DNA of 64,000 bases, taken from Bacteroides sp. CAG:1060_57_27 (GTDB lineage Bacteria > Bacteroidota > Bacteroidia > Bacteroidales > UBA932). Where the stretch lies: positions 61,507-125,506 of the forward strand of contig MNQT01000013.1 in assembly GCA_001915575.1 (NCBI GenBank). The letters run 5' to 3'. The notes below the pieces were generated by a model, which was given only the letters and a program-made list of their open reading frames with translations, did no database searches and was not told where the DNA came from. Below are positions 38,119-47,610 of the stretch, piece by piece (positions within the stretch are counted from its first letter, which is position 1; each line of letters begins with the position of its first letter). The translations under genes and the position numbers were made by a program.

Positions 38119-39024
38119 TCACTGCTTCGTCAAGGTGAGGGTACCGGGGTCGAACCCACCACCGTTGTATAAGCTCATCGCTTTGAGAGCAGCGGCGGCG
38201 ATTCCCTGCTCAGAGGTGAATACGCCCGCAGACTCCTGGGTGAAGATTACGTCCGTCTCCTGGGTGTTTATCTTAAAATCGCCCACGTATTCGACGAACA
38301 CAAAGGGATCGTCCGGATCTTCGGGGTACAGGAGAGACTCCTGGGGAAGATGGAACGAGATCGTCGACAGGTCGTCGGAAATGACTCCCTCGACATCACC
38401 AGAACCCTCATAGCCGACAAAGAGGGGAACCATCACGTCTACCTTTATGACATAGGGGTCGGAACCGACGGGCTCTATGTTCAAAGTCCATGATAAAGGC
38501 GTCCCGGCAAATTCTGCCGTTGCATTGTAGGTGCCGTAGATGTCTTCGACACTCCCTCCGCTGGGATCGGGGTCGAGATCATTGATGCGCACGGAAGCCT
38601 CCCTGGCACCGCCGAGGGTGTATCCGTCGGAAGCACCGGTGATGCGGACGGAGAAATCAAGGTTGCCGGTGTAGACACCCTCGTGGTTCACCACGTTCAC
38701 CTTGATAGCGCCGGCGGAGCTGCCGTCGAAGGTCAGCACGCCGTTGGCAGGCTCGACGGTGAAGTCTACTCCGTTCTTGGCGGTGCCGTCCACAACCTCG
38801 AAGGTCACGGTCGTATTGGCGCTCTCACCTCTCGGGAAAGTGTGGTCGCCGTCCTTGGTATAGGCGTAGACGGGGATCTCCAGGGTACCGACATTCTCGT
38901 CGACGCTTAAGGAAGTCGCGTCGAAAGCCACGAACGAATCCGTAGTGAACTCGGCCTTCTGGTTGCAGGCTGCAAGGCTGCATGCCAGCCCTGCGCCCAG
39001 TATCATTTTGAAATATCTGTTCAT
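38119..39024 (-). CDS. Calx-beta-like surface lipoprotein, locus A
   Basis: A 301-residue lipoprotein (signal ending LAAC, lipidated C20). Residues about 28-150 resemble a Calx-beta domain (SLSVDENVGTLEIPVYAY; TAKNGVDFTV). The C-terminal half is strand-rich (DIYGTYNATAEFAGTPLSWTL; VISDDLSTISFHLP). In this position after susD, SusE/F-like substrate-binding proteins are usual. It shares its layout with the locus B lipoproteins at 49207 and 54243. Confidence 0.85.
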   Translation of the reverse strand: MNRYFKMILGAGLACSLAACNQKAEFTTDSFVAFDATSLSVDENVGTLEIPVYAYTKDGDHTFPRGESANTTVTFEVVDGTAKNGVDFTVEPANGVLTFDGSSAGAIKVNVVNHEGVYTGNLDFSVRITGASDGYTLGGAREASVRINDLDPDPSGGSVEDIYGTYNATAEFAGTPLSWTLNIEPVGSDPYVIKVDVMVPLFVGYEGSGDVEGVISDDLSTISFHLPQESLLYPEDPDDPFVFVEYVGDFKINTQETDVIFTQESAGVFTSEQGIAAAALKAMSLYNGGGFDPGTLTLTKQ

Positions 39025-39045
39025 AAGCGTAATCCTAAATAAGTT

Positions 39046-40572
39046 CTACTCTGCAGTCGACGAACCGTAGCCGGGATTCTGCTTGAGGTTCAGGTTGGTC
39101 TGCCTCTCGTAAGTGGGGATAGGCCACAGGAAATGGTAGTCGTCGGCTTCCAAAGCCTTGTCGGTGAACGACGATGCGGGAGTGCTCATGACCACGTTCG
39201 CTGCACCGGGCTGGGCAGGACGGCCGTCGAAGCCCTCGCCCCACCTCTTGAGGCAGCTGAACCTCAGGCCTTCGCCCACAGTCTCGCGATACCACTCGTT
39301 GTGGATAGTCTCGGCGGTAGCGGCGGTAGTTGCGGCACCCCTCTGGGTCTGGAGGGCGTTGAGCACGGTCTTGGCCTCGGAGGCCTGTCCGTTCTCGAAG
39401 TATGCCTCGGCGGCGATAAGATACATCTCGCTGATGAGCAGAGGCTTCACCGCATGACCGGAAGTCGGGGTATTGGAAGCCCCCTGAAGCGCAGGGTTGC
39501 CGTAGTACTTCTTGAATACATAGTAGTCGAAAGTACCGTCGTTATACCAGGTTGCGTTGTGGTATGAAGGGTATTCTCCGCCGTCGAACCACTGCTCAAA
39601 CCTCAGGTCACCCTCGTCATAGGCGTCGATGAGCTTCTGGCTGGGAATATAGAAAGGCTGGTAGTAGAGATTCTTGACGGCATCCTTCTTCATCTGCGTA
39701 TATGCGCTGTGGGTTCCTACACCTTCGGAAACCGAAGCATAGAACTGCATGATAGGCTCCGTGCCATTGTCGTTGAGCCACTCGGCCTTCATCTGTGCGG
39801 CAGTGGAGGAAAGGCTGTATTTGCCCGTGTTGATGACGTCCATCGCATACTCTGCGGCATGGACATAATCCCTCGTGTCGAGATAGTAGCGGGCGTACAT
39901 CGCATTCACGGCATCGATGGTAGGCCTCTGGGCCCTGACTTCGCCGGGGATGTCTGCGAGCAGCACGGCGGCAGAATCGAGGTCCTTTTTTATCTGGCCG
40001 TAGACCTCTGCCACGGTAGCCCTCTCGGGACGGGCGTTCTGGTCATATACGGTTACGAGAGGCACGCAGAGATCGTCAAGTGTCTCGTCGGAATAGGCGG
40101 GACCGAAATGCCTTGCAAGGTGCATGTAGGCGAAGGCCCTCGCGAGGAAGGCCTCTCCCCTCGCCACAGCCGCAGCCTCCTGCAGGCCGTCGGGAACGGT
40201 CTTCGCACCTTCGATGAAGATGTTGAAGTTCTTGATGTACGCGTAGGGATAGCGCCAGTTGTCCTGTATGTAGTAGTCGCCGGAAGTGAAGTTGGCGTCG
40301 AGAGTATGCACGGGACCGTAGTTGTTGCCATAGTCCGACATCGCATTGAAGTAGTCGACCATAAGGTCGGGCGTAAGGTCGAAGTCGCCGTAGTCCAGAG
40401 ACCTGAAGCAGGCCATGATATTGGCCTCGAAGCCGGTGAGGTCGGACTCGCTGGTGATGATCTGCTGGCCGGGCTGGTAGGTTATGGCGTTGTTCGGCAC
40501 GAGGTCCATGTTGCAGGACACGGCGCTTGCCAGAATCGCTCCGGCCGAGATATATTTCAATATTCTTTTCAT
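39046..40572 (-). CDS. SusD/RagB-family surface lipoprotein, locus A
   Basis: A 508-residue lipoprotein (signal ending VSC, lipidated C20, followed by NMDLVPNN). TPR-like helices carry the RagB/SusD signatures ARAFAYMHLARHFG and LISEMYLIAAEAYFENGQ, and the C-terminus ends with YHFLWPIPTYERQTN...NPGY. It caps the SusC transporter and binds substrate. The start is 11 nt after the susC stop. With proteases in the same locus, peptide (RagAB-like) rather than glycan uptake is plausible but unproven. Confidence 0.95.
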   Translation of the reverse strand: MKRILKYISAGAILASAVSCNMDLVPNNAITYQPGQQIITSESDLTGFEANIMACFRSLDYGDFDLTPDLMVDYFNAMSDYGNNYGPVHTLDANFTSGDYYIQDNWRYPYAYIKNFNIFIEGAKTVPDGLQEAAAVARGEAFLARAFAYMHLARHFGPAYSDETLDDLCVPLVTVYDQNARPERATVAEVYGQIKKDLDSAAVLLADIPGEVRAQRPTIDAVNAMYARYYLDTRDYVHAAEYAMDVINTGKYSLSSTAAQMKAEWLNDNGTEPIMQFYASVSEGVGTHSAYTQMKKDAVKNLYYQPFYIPSQKLIDAYDEGDLRFEQWFDGGEYPSYHNATWYNDGTFDYYVFKKYYGNPALQGASNTPTSGHAVKPLLISEMYLIAAEAYFENGQASEAKTVLNALQTQRGAATTAATAETIHNEWYRETVGEGLRFSCLKRWGEGFDGRPAQPGAANVVMSTPASSFTDKALEADDYHFLWPIPTYERQTNLNLKQNPGYGSSTAE

Positions 40573-40583
40573 TTCGTAGACTT

Positions 40584-43500
40584 TTAGAATGTAATCTCTA
40601 TACCACCGAGTATCTGCTTGGAGTTACCTGCGATACCGTAGGCGAGGTTGGAGTCCACCTCGGGGTCGATACCTGTATAGTTGGTGAAGGTAAGCAGGTT
40701 GCGGGCGGTGAACGTAATCCTGAAGTCCTTGACTACGCCGTTGGTCCAGTTGAGCCACCTCTCGGGAAGGGCATAGCCTATCTGAAGGTTCTTAAGACGC
40801 AGGAAAGAAGAGTTCTCGAGCAGGTGGGTATCGAACTGCATCTGATAGCCCTTGCTCCAGTCGGGATACTGGGCGTCGGTATTCTCCGGAGTCCAGAAGT
40901 CGCTGGCGGCCTTGCTCACGTTGTAGGTAGGATTGGCGTTGGGGTTCAGATAGAAGAACGCGTCGTTGTTGAACATGTACTTGCCGAGCACATAGGCGAA
41001 GTCGGCCTGGAAAGACAGGCCCCTCCAGCCTCCCGAGAGGGAGAATCCGCCGTTTATCGGGGCGTAGCGCCTCTTGCCGGTGTTCTGGGTGAGCGCGGCC
41101 TCGTCGTAGTTCTTGGTAGTCTCGTTCATAGTGGTGACGTCCTTGTCCTCGCCGGGCACATACCACATGGGAGCACCGTCGGCAGGGTCGACGCCGGCAT
41201 AGATGGGGCCGTAGAACATCACGGGGCTGTCAACTACATAGGCGACGAAGGTATTTGCAATCTCCCAGCGCTGACGGTCGTCGAACAGGGAGAGAATCTT
41301 CTGGGCGTTGTAGTTGAAGGTGGTGTTGAAGCGGAGGAAGTAGTCGGAGCCGCGGAATATGTCCACACCGAGGGTGATGTCCACGCCGCGGTTGCTTATC
41401 GTACCTACGTTCTGGGTAACCTTAGAAAAGCCGGTAGTGTAGGGGTTGGGCACGTCCATCAGCATGGAAGAGGTCTGCCTGTCGTAGTAGGCCACCTCGA
41501 AGTCGAGCACGTCGAACACGCGGCCCGAAAGGCCTACGGTCAGCAGGGCCTGCTTCTCCCATGTGAGCATGTTGTTGGCTGGCTGGGTCACGGCAGTCCC
41601 GTTAACCTCCTGATATTCGCCGCTCGAGCCGATGAGACCGAGGGAAGAATAGTCGCCGATGGCGGCGTTACCCTGGGTTCCGTAGCTGGCCTTGAGGTCG
41701 AGGTTGTTGATTGCTCCTACGCCCTGCAGGAAAGACTCCCTCTTGATGTTCCACCTTGCACCGGCAGACCAGAAGACGGCGTTGCGCACAGAAGAACCGA
41801 ACCTCGAAGATGCATCGTTACGCACGGTGACGTCGGCATGGTACCTGTCGAAGAGCGAATAGTCGGCATGGCCGAAGAAGGAGAGGAACTTGGACTGGGT
41901 AGCAGTCTCGTTTACGTTGAATGTAGACTGGAGGCCGTTGTTCAGGATAAGGGTCCTGTCGTCGGTCTGGCCGCTCGACGAGGCGCCGAAGGCCACATAG
42001 TCGTTCATGATACCCTCCTGTCCGGCGAGCACCGAGAAGCGGTTGTTCGCGTTGATGTTCATAGAGTACTCGAGGGTATTGGTGATGGTCGCCGCATACT
42101 CGAGATAGTTCTGCTTGATGACGATCGCGCTACCGCCGTTGATGCCATACTTGTCCACTGCGCTCGGCAGCACGGAGGCGTTGCGGTTGCGGATGTAGCC
42201 GTCGATACCTGCACGGCTGACGAACTTGAGGTTCTTCACGGGCTCGATCTCGACAAACACGTTTCCGTTCGCACCGTAGCGGTTGTACTTGTCGGGCATA
42301 ACGGCAGTATAATAGTTCTGGTTGTAGGTGCCGAGCTGCGAGAAATATTCCGATTCGAGATTGCCGTTCTCGTCATAGGGCGAATACAGGGGGTTCCACA
42401 TATATGAAAGACCTCCCGAAAGGTAGTTGGACGCCTCCGAGGAATTACCCCAGTTATCGTTCTGCTGGTTCATATCGAGCGAGAGGTTGAGGTTCAGGCC
42501 GAACTTGAGCCAGTCGGTGGGGTGACCCTGCACGTTGGAGCGCGCGGTGAAGCGGTCGTAGTAGTTGCCGGGGGTGAAGCCCTCCTGGTGGTACTGCGAT
42601 GCAGACACCATGTATGCGACTTTCTCCCCACCGCCCTCGATTGTGATATCGTTCTGGTACTGAGGGGTTACGAGGTTCATGAAGTACTCGTACCACTTGG
42701 TGTTGGCGGTGTAGCCGGGATCGATGAAGTTCTGCTTGACCCATGACTCGCTGTGGATGCCTGACCTTACCCAGAAGTCCATGAGCTCGCTTCCGGTCAT
42801 CATGTTCTCGTAGGGAGTGAGGTTTGCAAGCGTAGACATACCGTACTGCGAGCGTATGGTCACCGAAGCCCTCTCGTTGTACGAACCGGTCTTGGTCGTG
42901 ACATAGATTACACCGTTGGAAGCACGGGAACCGTATATAGAGGTAGCGGCGGCATCCTTGAGGATACTGATGCTCTCGATATCGTTAGGGTTCATAGCCA
43001 TGATCGAACGGCTCGAAGAAGGGATACCGTCGATTACATAAAGGGGAGCGCTGCTCGTTCCGAAGGAACCTACTCCGTGGAGGGTCATGGATACGGCGTT
43101 GTCACCGGCCACACCTGAAGAGGTGAGCACCGACAGACCGGCCACCTGTCCCTGGAGCTGGTCGAGCGCAGAAGACGAGGGAGCGTTCTTGAGGGTCTCC
43201 GAATTCACGGTCTCGACCGAGCCGACGAGCGAGCTGACGCTCTTTGACGAGCCGTAGCCCACGATCACGGTCTCCTCGAGGAACTCCGCGTCGGGCTCGA
43301 GGGCTACGATGACCTCGGACCTGCCGTCGACGGCGACCTCGTGCTCCTGATAACCCATGGCAGAGAACACCAGCACTGCATCAGAAGCCGCGCTGAGGGT
43401 GTATGAACCGTCAGCGTCAGACGCAACACCGTTCATGGTTCCCTTTTCCACTACAGATGCGAAAGGGATACCTTCGCCGGTCGAAGCATCCGTGACTACG

Positions 43501-43589
43501 CCGTGCACCTCCCTGTTCTGGGCGAATGCACAAAGCGACACGAACGCCGACAAGGCGGTAAGAAACAGTTTCGCTTTTTTCATAAGCAT
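40584..43589 (-). CDS. SusC/RagA-family TonB-dependent transporter, locus A
   Basis: A 1,001-residue outer-membrane transporter. Signal peptide, carboxypeptidase-regulatory-like domain (about 26-100), TonB-box-like EETVIVGYG (105-113), plug with KDAAATSIYGSRASNGVIYVTTKTG split over the usual SusC signature, and a 22-strand barrel ending in Phe. Two start codons are possible (43589 and 43583, MLMKKAKL). The first seven codons lie inside the 59-bp inverted repeat shared with locus B. The SusD gene follows 11 nt later. Confidence 0.95.
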   Translation of the reverse strand: MLMKKAKLFLTALSAFVSLCAFAQNREVHGVVTDASTGEGIPFASVVEKGTMNGVASDADGSYTLSAASDAVLVFSAMGYQEHEVAVDGRSEVIVALEPDAEFLEETVIVGYGSSKSVSSLVGSVETVNSETLKNAPSSSALDQLQGQVAGLSVLTSSGVAGDNAVSMTLHGVGSFGTSSAPLYVIDGIPSSSRSIMAMNPNDIESISILKDAAATSIYGSRASNGVIYVTTKTGSYNERASVTIRSQYGMSTLANLTPYENMMTGSELMDFWVRSGIHSESWVKQNFIDPGYTANTKWYEYFMNLVTPQYQNDITIEGGGEKVAYMVSASQYHQEGFTPGNYYDRFTARSNVQGHPTDWLKFGLNLNLSLDMNQQNDNWGNSSEASNYLSGGLSYMWNPLYSPYDENGNLESEYFSQLGTYNQNYYTAVMPDKYNRYGANGNVFVEIEPVKNLKFVSRAGIDGYIRNRNASVLPSAVDKYGINGGSAIVIKQNYLEYAATITNTLEYSMNINANNRFSVLAGQEGIMNDYVAFGASSSGQTDDRTLILNNGLQSTFNVNETATQSKFLSFFGHADYSLFDRYHADVTVRNDASSRFGSSVRNAVFWSAGARWNIKRESFLQGVGAINNLDLKASYGTQGNAAIGDYSSLGLIGSSGEYQEVNGTAVTQPANNMLTWEKQALLTVGLSGRVFDVLDFEVAYYDRQTSSMLMDVPNPYTTGFSKVTQNVGTISNRGVDITLGVDIFRGSDYFLRFNTTFNYNAQKILSLFDDRQRWEIANTFVAYVVDSPVMFYGPIYAGVDPADGAPMWYVPGEDKDVTTMNETTKNYDEAALTQNTGKRRYAPINGGFSLSGGWRGLSFQADFAYVLGKYMFNNDAFFYLNPNANPTYNVSKAASDFWTPENTDAQYPDWSKGYQMQFDTHLLENSSFLRLKNLQIGYALPERWLNWTNGVVKDFRITFTARNLLTFTNYTGIDPEVDSNLAYGIAGNSKQILGGIEITF

Positions 43590-43625
43590 TTACATTAATT
43601 AAACAATTTATACTAACTACACGTT
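43567..43625 (-). repeat. Left 59-bp inverted repeat
   Basis: Exact reverse complement of 44570-44628. Read toward locus A it contains ATGCTTATGAAAAAAGCG, the susC start. Sequence on either side of the repeat differs from the other copy. Confidence 0.95.
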
Positions 43626-43675
43626 TGTACTACTATCTATACTAACACTCCGGTATGTCCGCCGCCCTATTAAAC

Positions 43676-43691
43676 GGGCGTTAAATAGTGC
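43676..43691 (+). repeat. Inner 16-bp repeat, left copy
   Basis: GGGCGTTAAATAGTGC, the reverse complement of 44523-44538. It is part of a larger imperfect dyad (about 43668-43689), and lies 50 nt inside the left 59-bp repeat. Candidate invertase binding site. Confidence 0.75.
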
Positions 43692-43882
43692 GAAATTGCC
43701 TGCAAAATTAGAAGAATATTTCACTTTGACAAATATTTTAGTGATTGATATAGATAGTTCTGTGTGATGCCTGTCAGTGAAACACCGAAAAATACTTTAA
43801 AATTTCAATCTAAAATACCTGTTTTCTTCAAGATTTCAATCAGGAGTGGCAATATTTGCCTCCCGTTAAATTCTTAAAATTT

Positions 43883-44491
43883 TTAACAAATATTTTCTCC
43901 GGAGTCTTTCAGATAATGGGACAGCGTGTTACGGTGTATGCCATAGGCCTTTGCAATCCTCACGAGGCTTTCTCCCTCGAGCAGGCGCCGCCTTACGGAC
44001 GGGAGGTCTGAAAGCAGGCGGCTGACCTTGACAGAGGTGCCGGGCGGCCTCCCGAGCTTCATCCCGGCCATTTTCTTGGCCGCCAGAGCCTCGCGCGTCC
44101 GCTGCGAGATGAGGTTCCGCTCTATCTCGGAGGCCAGGGCGAATGCGAATGCTATTATCTTGGAATTGATGTTGTCCGAGAGCTCGAAGTTGTCCTTTAT
44201 GGTATATATGCGTATCCCTTTCTGCACGCAGTAGTTCAGGATAGACATAATCATCAGCATATTGCGTCCGAGCCGGGATATTTCCGCGCATACCAGCGCG
44301 TCTTCCGGTTTCATCCTGCGCACGAGCCTGCCCAGGGAGCGTTTCTCCCATGCCACGGTGCCCGAAACCGACTCGTTCGTCCACTTGTCTATATGCCAGC
44401 CTCTGTGCCGGCACCAGTTCTCTATTTCGAAGATTTGGCTTTCCTGTGTCTGCATCTGCGTGCTGACTCTTACATATGCGTATACTGCCAT
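43883..44491 (-). CDS. Mpi-family serine DNA invertase
   Basis: A 202-residue serine recombinase. The catalytic Ser is S10 in YAYVRVSTQMQTQ; conserved arginines appear in EISRLGRNM and ERNLISQRTREAL; a C-terminal helix-turn-helix (about 176-195, RIAKAYGIHRNTLSHYL) binds DNA. The stretch VYTIKDN-like IYTIKDNFELSDNINSK and the KLGRPPG hinge resemble the master DNA invertase Mpi of Bacteroides, which flips promoters of surface genes. It lies between the two inverted-repeat pairs, so its own gene would flip too. No transposase or phage gene accompanies it. Confidence 0.92.
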   Translation of the reverse strand: MAVYAYVRVSTQMQTQESQIFEIENWCRHRGWHIDKWTNESVSGTVAWEKRSLGRLVRRMKPEDALVCAEISRLGRNMLMIMSILNYCVQKGIRIYTIKDNFELSDNINSKIIAFAFALASEIERNLISQRTREALAAKKMAGMKLGRPPGTSVKVSRLLSDLPSVRRRLLEGESLVRIAKAYGIHRNTLSHYLKDSGENIC

Positions 44492-44522
44492 GGTCGTACT
44501 GTGTTTTTGGTTGCTGTATGGA

Positions 44523-44538
44523 GCACTATTTAACGCCC
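44523..44538 (-). repeat. Inner 16-bp repeat, right copy
   Basis: GCACTATTTAACGCCC on the plus strand, inverted relative to 43676-43691. It lies between the invertase start and the right 59-bp repeat, 31 nt from the latter. Confidence 0.75.
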
Positions 44539-44569
44539 TTTTTACAAGGCTCGGACAGACTTGGAAAAC

Positions 44570-44628
44570 AACGTGTAGTTAGTATAAATTGTTTAATTAA
44601 TGTAAATGCTTATGAAAAAAGCGAAACT
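44570..44628 (+). repeat. Right 59-bp inverted repeat
   Basis: Exact reverse complement of 43567-43625; contains the locus B susC start codons. A TTG at 44561-44563 just outside it lies 19 nt before a degenerate -7-like TATAAATTG inside the repeat; the left side has no TTG at that position. Confidence 0.95.
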
Positions 44629-47596
44629 TTTGCTCGCAGCTTTGGCTTTCGCGGCTTCTGCACTGTTTGCATCGGCCCAGAATGTCAATGTCTCCGGCGT
44701 GGTCTCGGATTCCGAGACCGGAGAGCCGGTTATGGGCGCAGTCGTGCAGCTCCAGGGCAGCACGACCAAGTATTCGATGACGGATATGGGCGGTAACTAC
44801 ACCCTCAATTCCGTTCCCGCCGACGGCACGCTCGTAGTGTCGATTCTCGGCTATGAAGGCGCAGAGGTCAAGCTCAACGGCCGTACCCGCGTGGACATCA
44901 TCCTCGCTCCGGACGTAGAGATGCTGACCGACGCTATCGTGCTCGGATACGGTTCCGCCAAGAAGATTTCTTCCATTACCGGTTCTGCGACCACCGTCGG
45001 TGCGAAGCTGCTCCAGAACGCCCCTACCGCAAGCGTAGGTGACGCCCTCCAGGGACAGATCGCCGGACTGCAGGTATGGTCGAACTCCGGCGAGCCGAGC
45101 GAGACAATCTCGATGCGTATCCGCGGTGTGAACTCGATCAACGCTGGCACCGAGCCTCTGTTCGTACTCGACGGCAGCCCCGTTCCTTCGTCTATCTTCA
45201 CCGCGCTGAACGCCAACGACATCGAGAACATCACAGTCATGAAGGACGCTTCCGCGACCGCGATATACGGTTCGCGTGCGGCAAACGGAGTCGTGTTCAT
45301 CACCACCAAGACAGGACGCACGGGAGAGAAGCCGACAATCGTAGTCCGCGGACAGTACGGTGTCTCCAATATGATCAGACACCAGATTCCCCTGCTGAGC
45401 TCCGAGCAGTGGTTCGACTTCAACGAGATGCTCGACCCGACCTTCCTCGACCAGCCCGGCCGTGCCGCGCAGAAGGACTTCGCCCTCGACCATAACATCA
45501 ACACCGACTGGTTCAAGTATTTCTTCAGCGACAACGCCCCCACCTGGCAGGCCGACGCCTCGTACAGCGGAGGCACCGAGACCTCGGACTACTATGTGTC
45601 TTTCGGCGCCCTGAGCCAGGAAGGCAACGCGCCTTTCTCCGACATGACCAGGGTATCGATGCTCGCGAAACTCAACACGCAGATAACCAGCTGGTTCAAG
45701 ACCGGCTTCAGCTTCAATCTCGCATACCAGGATCTCAACACCACGGGATTCTCCGGCACTGCGAACTCGCCCTACAACCCCATGTTCATGGCTTCGCAGA
45801 TGTACCCCTGGATGAGCCCCTATGAATATACGGTAAATCCCGACGGCTCGCTCACCTACGGAAACCGCAGGGAGTATTTCGACGAAATGGGTATGTACAA
45901 CACTGTCTACCTGCAGGAAATCCAGCCCGCGACGACCAACTATCTCCGCCTGAGCGGCAACATCTACGAGCAGATCACTCCGGTGAAGGGGCTCGTGCTC
46001 AGGGCAGTCCAGGCCCTCAACGGCAACGACCGCAGGATCTCCCAGACCGCCTACCCTACGGGACCTTTCGAGGGCAGCGGTACCGCAAACGAGAACTTCT
46101 CGAGGTACTATCAGTTCACCTTCACCAACACGGCGGAGTACACCATAGACTTCCTCGAGGACCACAATATCACCGCCCTGATCGGACAGGAGTCCATAGT
46201 CAGCAAGACCGAGGGCTTCGGAGTGGCAATGGACGGAATCAGCGACAACCGCATGTACCAGATCTCTGACGGTACCGTACTCGCCGACGGCTATCCTACC
46301 CGTACGCTCTCCGACGAATCCTACAATTCGTTCTTCGGCCGTCTGAGCTACAACTACAACGACACCTACCTGTTCGACGCGTCGTTCCGCCGTGACGGTT
46401 CGTCGCTGTTCGGAAGCAACAGGCGCTGGGCCAACTTCTGGTCTGTCGGCGGAAGGTGGAACATCAGCAACGAGTCCTTCCTCGAGGATGTGGCATGGAT
46501 CGACGCCCTCGCCCTCAAGGCAAGCTACGGTACCACCGGTAACTCGAGCATCGACAACTACCTCTCATACGGACGCGTGGGCAACTACAGCCTGCTCTAT
46601 GACGGCAAGACCGCATGGGGGCTCGGAGACCCGGGCAACAACGACCTCACCTGGGAGGTGGTCAAGAACCTCAACATCGGCGTGAGCGCCCGCCTGTTCG
46701 GAAGCCTCAACCTCGATGTGGACTTCTACAACAAGGTGACTTCCGACATGCTCATGGAGATTCCCTTCTCCCTGACCACCGGACATGACTCCGGCTGGGG
46801 CAATGTGGCCGACATGCTCAACCGTGGTGTTGACTTCGAAATCTCCTACGACATTCCCATGCCGAGGGACTTCTATCTCAACGTATCGGCCAACTTCAAC
46901 TACAACCACAACGAGATACTCTCCCTGTTCGACGGACGCGACTATTTCGAATATCCCAACACCGGAATCCGTCTCGAGGTAGGACACGCATACGGCGAGT
47001 ACTACATCCCGAAGAGCGCAGGCGTAGACCCGCGCGACGGTATGCAGATGTGGTACGACAAGGACGGCAACAAGACCAAGCAGTTCTCCAACGACTACAG
47101 CGTATTCACCGGCAAGCAGCAGTTCGCTCCCTGGGCGGGAGGATTCAACCTGACCTTCGGCTGGAAGGGTCTCTCCGTCGGAGCGCAGTTCGCATGGGTG
47201 GCCGGAAAGTGGACTCTCAACAACGACCGCTACTTCCTCACCAACCCCGCGTTCTCCGTAGACGGCAACCTCGCCGCGGAGATGCTGGACATGTGGACAA
47301 CCCCCGGACAGGTTACGGACATCCCGAGCTACGAGTCCGAGAGGCAGTTCGACGATACCCTGCTCGAAGATTCCTCATTCCTGCGTCTGAAGAACCTGCA
47401 GGTGTCCTACACCCTTCCCCAGGACTGGATGCGCAAGAGCGGCTTCTTCCAGAGCGTAAGGGTATTCGCAGTAGGACGCAACCTCCTCACCTTTACGAAG
47501 TACACCGGTTTCGACCCCGAATCCGACTCCAATCTCCAGCTTGGACGCTATCCCAACTCCAAGCAGTATACTTTCGGTGTTGAATTAACATTCTAA
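44606..47596 (+). CDS. SusC/RagA-family TonB-dependent transporter, locus B
   Basis: A 996-residue paralogue of the locus A transporter. Signal peptide (cleavage after SAQ), carboxypeptidase-regulatory-like domain (about 27-102), TonB-box-like LTDAIVLGYG (107-116), the plug signature KDASATAIYGSRAANGVVFITTKTG divided as usual, and a barrel ending VELTF. Alternative starts are 44606 and 44612. The first codons are identical to locus A because of the inverted repeat; similarity then drops at once. Confidence 0.95.
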   Translation: MLMKKAKLLLAALAFAASALFASAQNVNVSGVVSDSETGEPVMGAVVQLQGSTTKYSMTDMGGNYTLNSVPADGTLVVSILGYEGAEVKLNGRTRVDIILAPDVEMLTDAIVLGYGSAKKISSITGSATTVGAKLLQNAPTASVGDALQGQIAGLQVWSNSGEPSETISMRIRGVNSINAGTEPLFVLDGSPVPSSIFTALNANDIENITVMKDASATAIYGSRAANGVVFITTKTGRTGEKPTIVVRGQYGVSNMIRHQIPLLSSEQWFDFNEMLDPTFLDQPGRAAQKDFALDHNINTDWFKYFFSDNAPTWQADASYSGGTETSDYYVSFGALSQEGNAPFSDMTRVSMLAKLNTQITSWFKTGFSFNLAYQDLNTTGFSGTANSPYNPMFMASQMYPWMSPYEYTVNPDGSLTYGNRREYFDEMGMYNTVYLQEIQPATTNYLRLSGNIYEQITPVKGLVLRAVQALNGNDRRISQTAYPTGPFEGSGTANENFSRYYQFTFTNTAEYTIDFLEDHNITALIGQESIVSKTEGFGVAMDGISDNRMYQISDGTVLADGYPTRTLSDESYNSFFGRLSYNYNDTYLFDASFRRDGSSLFGSNRRWANFWSVGGRWNISNESFLEDVAWIDALALKASYGTTGNSSIDNYLSYGRVGNYSLLYDGKTAWGLGDPGNNDLTWEVVKNLNIGVSARLFGSLNLDVDFYNKVTSDMLMEIPFSLTTGHDSGWGNVADMLNRGVDFEISYDIPMPRDFYLNVSANFNYNHNEILSLFDGRDYFEYPNTGIRLEVGHAYGEYYIPKSAGVDPRDGMQMWYDKDGNKTKQFSNDYSVFTGKQQFAPWAGGFNLTFGWKGLSVGAQFAWVAGKWTLNNDRYFLTNPAFSVDGNLAAEMLDMWTTPGQVTDIPSYESERQFDDTLLEDSSFLRLKNLQVSYTLPQDWMRKSGFFQSVRVFAVGRNLLTFTKYTGFDPESDSNLQLGRYPNSKQYTFGVELTF

Positions 47597-47610
47597 TCAG
47601 AGTCATCAAC

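Larger units (their letters stand above)
43567..44628. mobile_element. Putative invertible segment with its own invertase
   Basis: Perfect 59-bp inverted repeats (43567-43625 and 44570-44628) bound 944 bp that carry a single gene, an Mpi-family serine invertase. The repeats cover the leader and first codons of both divergent susC genes, so inversion would exchange all upstream DNA between them without damaging either reading frame. The segment is clearly AT-richer than its flanks outside the invertase gene. Bases 43626-43882 hold no gene. Confidence 0.8.

Noticed and set aside
38130-38170. T-arm-like sequence GGGTTCGACCCC on the minus strand
   Set aside because: No acceptor, D or anticodon arm can be built around it, and it lies within the C-terminal codons of the lipoprotein gene.
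43883-44491. Serine recombinase as part of a transposon or prophage
   Set aside because: No transposase, phage or plasmid gene is near, and the sequence is of the Mpi invertase type flanked by inverted repeats.
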